This document shows positions 58,518-64,000 of a stretch of 64,000 bases of DNA, in pieces. Source of the DNA: Tragulus kanchil (taxonomy: Eukaryota; Chordata; Mammalia; Artiodactyla; Tragulidae); NCBI GenBank assembly GCA_022376925.1, contig JAIOJX010000032.1:295606897-295670896 (forward strand), written 5' to 3'. Under the pieces are notes generated by a model. The model searched no databases, was not told the DNA's origin, and saw only the letters and a list, made by a program, of their open reading frames with translations. Numbering within the stretch: the first letter of the stretch is position 1; each line of letters starts with the position of its first letter. Both the position numbers and the translations under genes were made by a program.

Positions 58518-58706
58518 TGTGTCTCAGATGGTACAAATCTGCCTGCAGTGCAGGAGACCTGGGTTCGATCCCTGGGTTGGGATCCCTTGGAGAAGGGCAT
58601 GGCAACCCACTCCAGTATTCTTGCTTAGAGAATCCCATGGACAGAGGAACCTGGCTGGTTACAGTCCATGGAGTCACACAGAGTCAGACACAACCGAGTG
58701 ACTAAT
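58518..58706 (+). mobile_element. Bov-tA SINE
   Basis: 'gtgcaggagacctgggttcg', 'gggcatggcaacccactcca' and 'cagacacaaccgagtgacta'. It lies 344 bp before CRTC3 exon 7. Confidence 0.93.
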
Positions 58707-59049
58707 CCTTTGTGCCTTTTTACTTAACTCTTTATAACTTCTTTGTGATTTGGTTAGAGGTTCTCAGATTTTGTAAACTGTTGTTCTTTCAGGACAGAGA
58801 CATTAAAAAATTTTTAAGTGGAAATAATTTTCAAGAAAAGTAGATAGGCACCAGCTTTAGACTTGAATTAATCGTGTGTATTTTATAAAGTTTGGTTTAA
58901 ATGCCAATGCACTCTGGGTGAACTTCAGTATACCAAAATTGCCTTGGAATTTTCAAAATCTGATTTCAACTCAGAAAGACTTGCTAAATTCATGAATACA
59001 CAGAGATGAAAGCACCACATAAAAGTGTGGTTTTTTTCTTTCCCACCAG

Positions 59050-59085
59050 GTTTCTGTGATGGTGAGAATGACATACATGGGGAAG
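59050..59085 (+). CDS. CRTC3: CRTC3 exon 7 (coding micro-exon, 36 nt)
   Basis: The acceptor is ctttcccaccag and the donor gtaatg. GT completes the Gly codon begun in exon 6, followed by FCDGENDIHGE and a final G that begins a Val codon. It matches about residues 194-204 (human FCDGENDGHGE as recalled, so Ile replaces Gly here). The exon has 36 nt, a multiple of three. However, the split codons mean that skipping it would join G to TC and convert Gly-Val junction codons to one Val, still in frame. Such a short in-frame exon could be skipped without a frameshift. Confidence 0.93.
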
Positions 59086-59365
59086 GTAATGCACTGATTT
59101 CACCTGCCTCTGCCGAGTGGGATGCTGACCGTAGTGTACATAGCCTCCTCTCAACATCTGAGCCAGTTAAGGCTCGTGTTTTCAGGACTTCCCAAGATGC
59201 AGACAGCTACTGACCGATTTACTCTTCTGAGATGCTCTATAAAATTAAGTCGAGCCCTGATCAAGGCCACGAGAAGAGAAATGAGTGGCTAGGTTACAAA
59301 GGCTCCTTGTCCTCTGGGTCCCCAGGGTCCCACAGTCACAAGGCTGTGCAGGGAAGCAAGTGTTG

Positions 59366-61498
59366 TGATCACATGAGAAGAGTAATTGGACACTGAAGCC
59401 ATTGGTCGTTCCAACATCCTTCCTCCCTCAGCTGTCTTTCTCGGCCCATTTAGAAAGTTTTGTGAGCCAGTCACTGACAGATAGAAATAATGTAAGGAAA
59501 ACGCAAATTGATTGCAAAACGAAATTGCAAACCTCATAGAAGATAATGAGTTTCATAAAGCTGATTAATGTTGGGGATCTACCAAATGACTCTGGAGGCC
59601 ACTGACAGACGAGGGCCTGCCTCCGCTCATTTATTCATTCAGTGCCAGGCACTGTTTTCTTTTCCCTAAAATGTTATAATCTGAAATTTAATTTTTACAA
59701 TCTGAAAGTGAACAACTACATTAGGTTTATACACCGTGGCGGTCAGGACTCAGGGGACTGTGATAAATGAGGAGCTCCCTGCACCAGAGACGCAATTCTC
59801 TTTCATCCTCTAATACACTCCTTTCTGGGAAGGCTATTTCAAGCCAGGAGTAAAATCATGTTGAAACAGCAATAAATATCTAATCCACTAGGACAGAAAT
59901 AAAGAGATGGCTTCAAGGTTGTTTGTGTTCCCCCTAGTGACTTCTTTGAAGAATTGCAACCAATCTTACACATAAAGAGACAAAAAACAATGAACGTCTC
60001 CAAGGAAACACTCCCCTTTGCAGTGCTGGGGTCCACACCAGCCATATTCTTGTGACCAGAGCCTCATGAGGAGTAGCCTTAAGTCACCTCACACAACCCC
60101 CCAACGTTTCCTGTCATCTAGTGGTACCTTTTAGGGGCTCCCCCAGGGGCACCATGATAAAGAATCCCCCTGCAATGCAAGATACATGAGTCTGATCCCT
60201 GGCTGGGGAACACCCCCTGGAGAAGGGAATGGCCTCCCACCTCTGGGTTCTCGACCCCTCTTTATGCCCTACGCCCAGCCCAGGACCAGGCATCTTCATT
60301 ACCACCTTGATTTCCATGGAATATTCCCCTTCTCTGTTACCTTCCTCATGCCCTCTCCTAGATTTTTGTGGGTCCCTCCTCATCTCTTTTCTTCCCTTCT
60401 CTCCTCGAGCCATTGGTCGTTCCAAAAACATCCTTTCCTCCCCCCCAGCCTGTCTGTTGATCACATGAGAAGAGTAATTGGACACTGAAGCCATTGGTCG
60501 TTCCAACATCCTTCCTCCCTCAGCTGTCTTTCTCGGCCCATTTAGAAAGTTTTGTGAGCCAGTCACTGACAGATAGAAATAATGTAAGGAAAACGCAAAT
60601 TGATTGCAAAACGAAATTGCAAACCTCATAGAAGATAATGAGTTTCATAAAGCTGATTAATGTTGGGGATCTACCAAATGACTCTGGAGGCCACTGACAG
60701 ACGAGGGCCTGCCTCCGCTCATTTATTCATTCAGTGCCAGGCACTGTTTTCTTTTCCCTAAAATGTTATAATCTGAAATTTAATTTTTACAATCTGAAAG
60801 TGAACAACTACATTAGGTTTATACACCGTGGCGGTCAGGACTCAGGGGACTGTGATAAATGAGGAGCTCCCTGCACCAGAGACGCAATTCTCTTTCATCC
60901 TCTAATACACTCCTTTCTGGGAAGGCTATTTCAAGCCAGGAGTAAAATCATGTTGAAACAGCAATAAATATCTAATCCACTAGGACAGAAATAAAGAGAT
61001 GGCTTCAAGGTTGTTTGTGTTCCCCCTAGTGACTTCTTTGAAGAATTGCAACCAATCTTACACATAAAGAGACAAAAAACAATGAACGTCTCCAAGGAAA
61101 CACTCCCCTTTGCAGTGCTGGGGTCCACACCAGCCATATTCTTGTGACCAGAGCCTCATGAGGAGTAGCCTTAAGTCACCTCACACAACCCCCCAACGTT
61201 TCCTGTCATCTAGTGGTACCTTTTAGGGGCTCCCCCAGGGGCACCATGATAAAGAATCCCCCTGCAATGCAAGATACATGAGTCTGATCCCTGGCTGGGG
61301 AACACCCCCTGGAGAAGGGAATGGCCTCCCACCTCTGGGTTCTCGACCCCTCTTTATGCCCTACGCCCAGCCCAGGACCAGGCATCTTCATTACCACCTT
61401 GATTTCCATGGAATATTCCCCTTCTCTGTTACCTTCCTCATGCCCTCTCCTAGATTTTTGTGGGTCCCTCCTCATCTCTTTTCTTCCCTTCTCTCCTC
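59366..61498. repeat. Tandem duplication 15 (period 1092 bp)
   Basis: Copy A is about 59366-60406 and copy B about 60458-61498. The 51-bp junction (60407-60457) is a third, error-rich rendering of 59397-59441: gccattggtcgttcc is followed by extra A, T and C in homopolymers. It lies between exons 7 and 8. Confidence 0.96.
60135..60243 (+). mobile_element. Bov-tA SINE, 5' half
   Basis: 'ggctcccccaggggcaccat', 'aatccccctgcaatgcaaga' and 'tgatccctggctggggaaca', ending in the BovA start. Repeated at 61227-61335. Confidence 0.85.
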
Positions 61499-61965
61499 AC
61501 CAGGCTTGCAGGGCCCTCCTTCACCCGACCTTGACCTTTTTCCCCTTTGGTTATCCATTACCTCCACTCTCTCTCAGCCTTCATTCATATTCCTCTCTCT
61601 CTGGGGATGGTCATTTCTCATGTCCCTAAAGAACTTGCCTCAGTGCCAAGCCCCAGAGGCTGTGTGGGCTCTTCCAGGCACGCCCAGAGCAGCACTGAGC
61701 CCCTTGAGCTTGTGGACCTCCCTTGCTTCTCCTTCCAGACATGCGTGTCCACATGCTGCCCTTGCCCATGTGTAGAGTGTGAGGTCCTCAGGGGCTGAGT
61801 TCACATCTTATTCACCCCTGCAGCCCCCAGAGTATCACTCAAGACACCATCCATAGTAGATAGTCAGTATGGGTCAACCATTTTCACAAAGGTCATCATT
61901 TGTTGGGCCAGCGTTGGTGGCGGGCAGCCTTCTAACACGGTGACTCTGCTTCTCCTCCCCTTTAG
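61499..61965 (+). other. End of CRTC3 intron 7, no recognised element
   Basis: CT-rich unique sequence leading into the exon 8 acceptor. Confidence 0.45.
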
Positions 61966-62051
61966 TCATGTCTTTCCCTGGCCCCATGAAAGAAGAGAAC
62001 CTGCTGAATGTCCCCAAGCCACTTCCAAAGCAGCTGTGGGAGACCAAGGAG
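61966..62051 (+). CDS. CRTC3: CRTC3 exon 8 (coding, 86 nt)
   Basis: A strong pyrimidine tract ends in ctcctcccctttag and the donor after GAG is gtgggtg. TC completes a Val codon, then the exon reads MSFPGPMKEENLLN followed by VPKPLPKQLWETKE (about residues 206-233). The VPKPLPKQLWE motif is a well-conserved landmark of the CRTC middle region. The exon ends at a codon boundary, so the next exon should begin in phase 0 (Ile-Gln in the human protein as recalled). No such exon was seen before the window ends. Confidence 0.95.
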
Positions 62052-63025
62052 GTGGGTGAATGGCTGTGCTCGTCGTCACTGAGTGTTTGTACTAAAGAGG
62101 TTAGTGTGAGACCCCCACAGAGGAGAAGCCAAGAGGAGTCGGGGGAATAAACGAGCAGAGCAGATGTCTGGGAACAGAGATCGAAGAATACACTATGGAA
62201 TGATGTTCAAATAAGAATGAGCATAATTGTGTCAGTGGATTAGCACAGCCATCTCTTGACTTCCTAATTCTCATGTGAATTCCCTTATTCAGAAAAACCT
62301 GTTGGTCCCTCCTATCTCCTTCATGTTACAGGAAGTGCTAAAACTGGCTTACCAGTCATAGGCAGGTTTTCCCGCTTTGTAGCCATTATCACCTGCCATT
62401 TACCTGTTTCTGTCCAGAATGACTGGTTCACCAGATAGTCCTTTCTTTAATGAAGGCCATTTGACCCAAGTCTTCTGTTTAATGGTTTCTAAGACCCTTT
62501 GAATGCTTGTCCCTGTCTCCACGTGGCTGTCTCTGTAAACCCACCTGCAACTGGGGAGGGGGGTGTCCCACAGTACCAGAGTTGACCTTTCTTCCCAGAG
62601 AGAAGCTATGACCTCTGAAAGAAAACAGCACATCCGCCCGGCCCTGAGCCGTGCTGCTGCGGTTGCTTGTGTTGTCTTGTGCTTGACTATGGCCACCTGT
62701 TCAGGCTTCCTTCTGTCCTGTTCCAGCTTCTTCTTCCAAGTCTACCAAAGTCATCATTAGCATTAGGGTAGGCTTGAAAGGTCTTTTGTAAAAGCAAGAT
62801 GTTTTGGTGTTCAGTCTCTCGGTGGTGGAGGGGAAAGGGATGTAAACATTCCCACAGTTAGATGCAGGAGAGGCCCCGTGTCCTTTTCCATGGGAGCCTC
62901 TGATGGTTTTGGAGGCTTTTATCAAAGGACAGCGGTGCCTTCCCCACAGAGGGAGCAGAGGCACCCAGTCTTCTCTGAGCACCAGGGATGAGGTGCTCTC
63001 TAAGGGAAAGAGGTCTTCATCTCTC
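62052..63025 (+). other. Start of CRTC3 intron 8, no recognised element
   Basis: No further CRTC3 exon was found and no named repeat. One open frame near 62563-62760 ends in a T-rich hydrophobic stretch but has no family resemblance. Confidence 0.45.
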
Positions 63026-63029
63026 CTAG

Positions 63030-63150
63030 TGCTTTTTTCTTTGTTGCACCACATGGCTTGCAGGATCTTCATTCCCCAACCAGGGATTGAACCTAGAGCC
63101 ACAGCAGTGAAAGCACTGAGTCCTAAGCACTGGACCGCCAGGGAACTCCC
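63030..63150 (-). mobile_element. CHR-type SINE, antisense
   Basis: 'tttgttgcaccacatggctt', 'ccccaaccagggattgaacc' and head ggaccgccagggaactcc. Confidence 0.87.
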
Positions 63151-63242
63151 CTCCTCTCACTTAGCTCTTCTGGACTTAAAGTTCTCCATAAATCATTTCT
63201 GGTAGAAGAGCTGAGTCTATAGGTTTCATTCATTTTTTAAAA

Positions 63243-63278
63243 GATAGATAGATAGATAGATAGATAGACAGACAGAAA
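63243..63278 (+). repeat. (GATA)n/(GACA)n microsatellite
   Basis: About seven GATA units pass into GACA units. Confidence 0.95.
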
Positions 63279-63284
63279 GATTGA

Positions 63285-63643
63285 TTAGGTTGGCCAAAAA
63301 GGTCCTTTGGTTTCCTGTAACATTTTTGTGGGGGGAGGGCACTTCTATTGGTCTTTCATTTCCATCTTTGTTCTTTGGCCTGTGTGGGCCTCCCATCGCA
63401 GTGGCATCCCTCGCTGCAGAGCACCGGCTCTGGCTGCACGTGCTCCAGAGCTCCGGCTTGGTAATTGGACACATCGGTCCAGCTGCTCCGCGGCACGTGG
63501 GATCTTCCCAGGCCAGGGATCTAACCGGCTCCCCTTGCACTGCAAGGCAGTGTCCTTACCGATTGGGCCACCAGGGAAGCCCTGGTTTCCTGTAACATCT
63601 TAGAGAAAAACCCAAACAAAAACTTATTGGCCAACCCAGTGTA
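63285..63643. mobile_element. mariner-derived MITE, split by a SINE insertion
   Basis: Left end ttaggttggccaaaaaggtc (from 63285) and right end ttggccaacccagtgta (to 63643) are inverted repeats. The element resumes after the SINE at 63584 with ggtttcctgtaacat, the target-site duplication. Confidence 0.9.
63324..63583 (-). mobile_element. CHR-2-like tRNA-Glu SINE, short subtype, antisense, nested in the MITE
   Basis: 'gcacttctattggtctttca', tgtgggcctcccatcgcagt, 'gtaattggacacatcggtcc' and head ccaccagggaagccct. Target-site duplications ggtttcctgtaacat lie at 63309-63323 and 63584-63598. Confidence 0.95.
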
Positions 63644-63726
63644 TACTGAGCATCTGTTGCCAGGAATGATATGTGCAGGGATGCAGCAACAAATACATAA
63701 ATAAATAAAAGTAATAATCCACCCTA

Positions 63727-63945
63727 GGGACTTCCTTGGTGGTCTAGTGGCTAAGACTCCATGTTCCCAATGCAGGGTCCTGAGTTCCATCCCTGGTCAG
63801 GGAACCAGATCCCACATGCCACAACTAAGATTTTGCATGTAACAACTAAACGATTGCCTATGCCACAACTAAGACCAAAGATGCTGTGTATTGTACCTAA
63901 GACTCAGCCCTGTCAAATAAATAAATAAAAATAAAATTTAAAAAA
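63727..63945 (+). mobile_element. CHR-1-type SINE, sense
   Basis: gggacttccttggtggtcta, 'gagttccatccctggtcagg', 'gatcccacatgccacaacta' and an (AATA)n tail. Confidence 0.92.
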
Positions 63946-63959
63946 CAAGACAGAAAAAT

Positions 63960-64000
63960 GGGACTTCTCAGGTGGTCTAGTGGCGAAGACTTCAGGTTCC
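63960..64000 (+). mobile_element. CHR-type SINE, 5' end, cut by window end
   Basis: gggacttctcaggtggtcta is the tRNA-Glu-like head; the rest lies outside the window. Confidence 0.75.

Larger units (their letters stand above)
30322..62051 (+). other. CRTC3: CRTC3 gene body, central part (exons 3 to 8 with introns)
   Basis: Six exons on the + strand, each with an acceptor and a donor, splice into one open frame of about 155 residues. I recognise it as the segment from the end of the N-terminal CREB-binding region into the TORC middle region of CRTC3. Known role of the family: cytoplasmic-nuclear shuttling coactivators that bind the bZIP domain of CREB and are held in the cytoplasm by SIK/AMPK-family phosphorylation and 14-3-3 binding. 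CRTC3 is told from CRTC1 and CRTC2 by the segments around exon 6 (QDPYGGGGQSAWP) and exon 8 (NVPKPLPKQLWETKE). The identification is from memory of the family, without an alignment. Exons 1-2, which encode the coiled coil that binds CREB, and the exons after 8 were not found in the window. The assembled introns contain false duplications, so intron lengths measured here are inflated. Confidence 0.93.

Noticed and set aside
4218..61498. A biological tandem array, satellite or transposon-driven duplication system
   Set aside because: The fifteen units are unrelated in sequence, have no common boundary motif, share only a length, and show junction noise; assembly artefact explains all of this.

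Overview
This is nuclear DNA of a ruminant (even-toed ungulate). The evidence is the density of BovB/RTE LINE 3' ends, Bov-tA/BovA SINEs and CHR-type tRNA-Glu SINEs, together with artiodactyl L1 tails, MIR/L2 fossils and mariner MITEs. Coding density is very low. The only protein-coding signal I can support is six short exons on the + strand. Joined across their splice sites they give one continuous frame that I recognise, from memory of the family, as the middle of CRTC3 (CREB-regulated transcription coactivator 3, TORC3).

Gene layout: exon 3 (30322-30441), exon 4 (39415-39476), exon 5 (42058-42120), exon 6 (46455-46555), exon 7 (59050-59085) and exon 8 (61966-62051). Phases agree at every junction. 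Exon numbers and residue numbers (about 78-233) follow the human protein as I remember it. The window starts upstream of exon 3, apparently in an earlier intron, and ends inside the intron after exon 8. Exons 1-2 and the 3' two-thirds of the coding region were not found here. Intron 3 is not GT-AG: it starts ATATCCTT and ends AC, with a U12-like branch sequence, so it looks like a minor-spliceosome AT-AC intron.

The most striking large-scale feature is fifteen direct tandem duplications, each with a period of about 1.07-1.17 kb, scattered across 4.2-61.5 kb. They share no sequence with one another, the two copies in each pair are nearly identical, and several junctions carry short filler or error-rich stretches. 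I read them as systematic assembly artefacts (unmerged contig-end overlaps or gap filling) that add about 16.6 kb, so the true locus is probably about 47 kb. Two of them duplicate CRTC3 exons 3 and 6 and would corrupt a gene model.

The rest is intronic: unique sequence broken up by SINEs and LINEs. One well-preserved tRNA-Glu SINE type of about 250-330 bp occurs at nine independent sites, six of them with clear target-site duplications, which suggests a relatively recent amplification in this lineage. Smaller items are a 5S rRNA pseudogene, a three-unit minisatellite and a few microsatellites.
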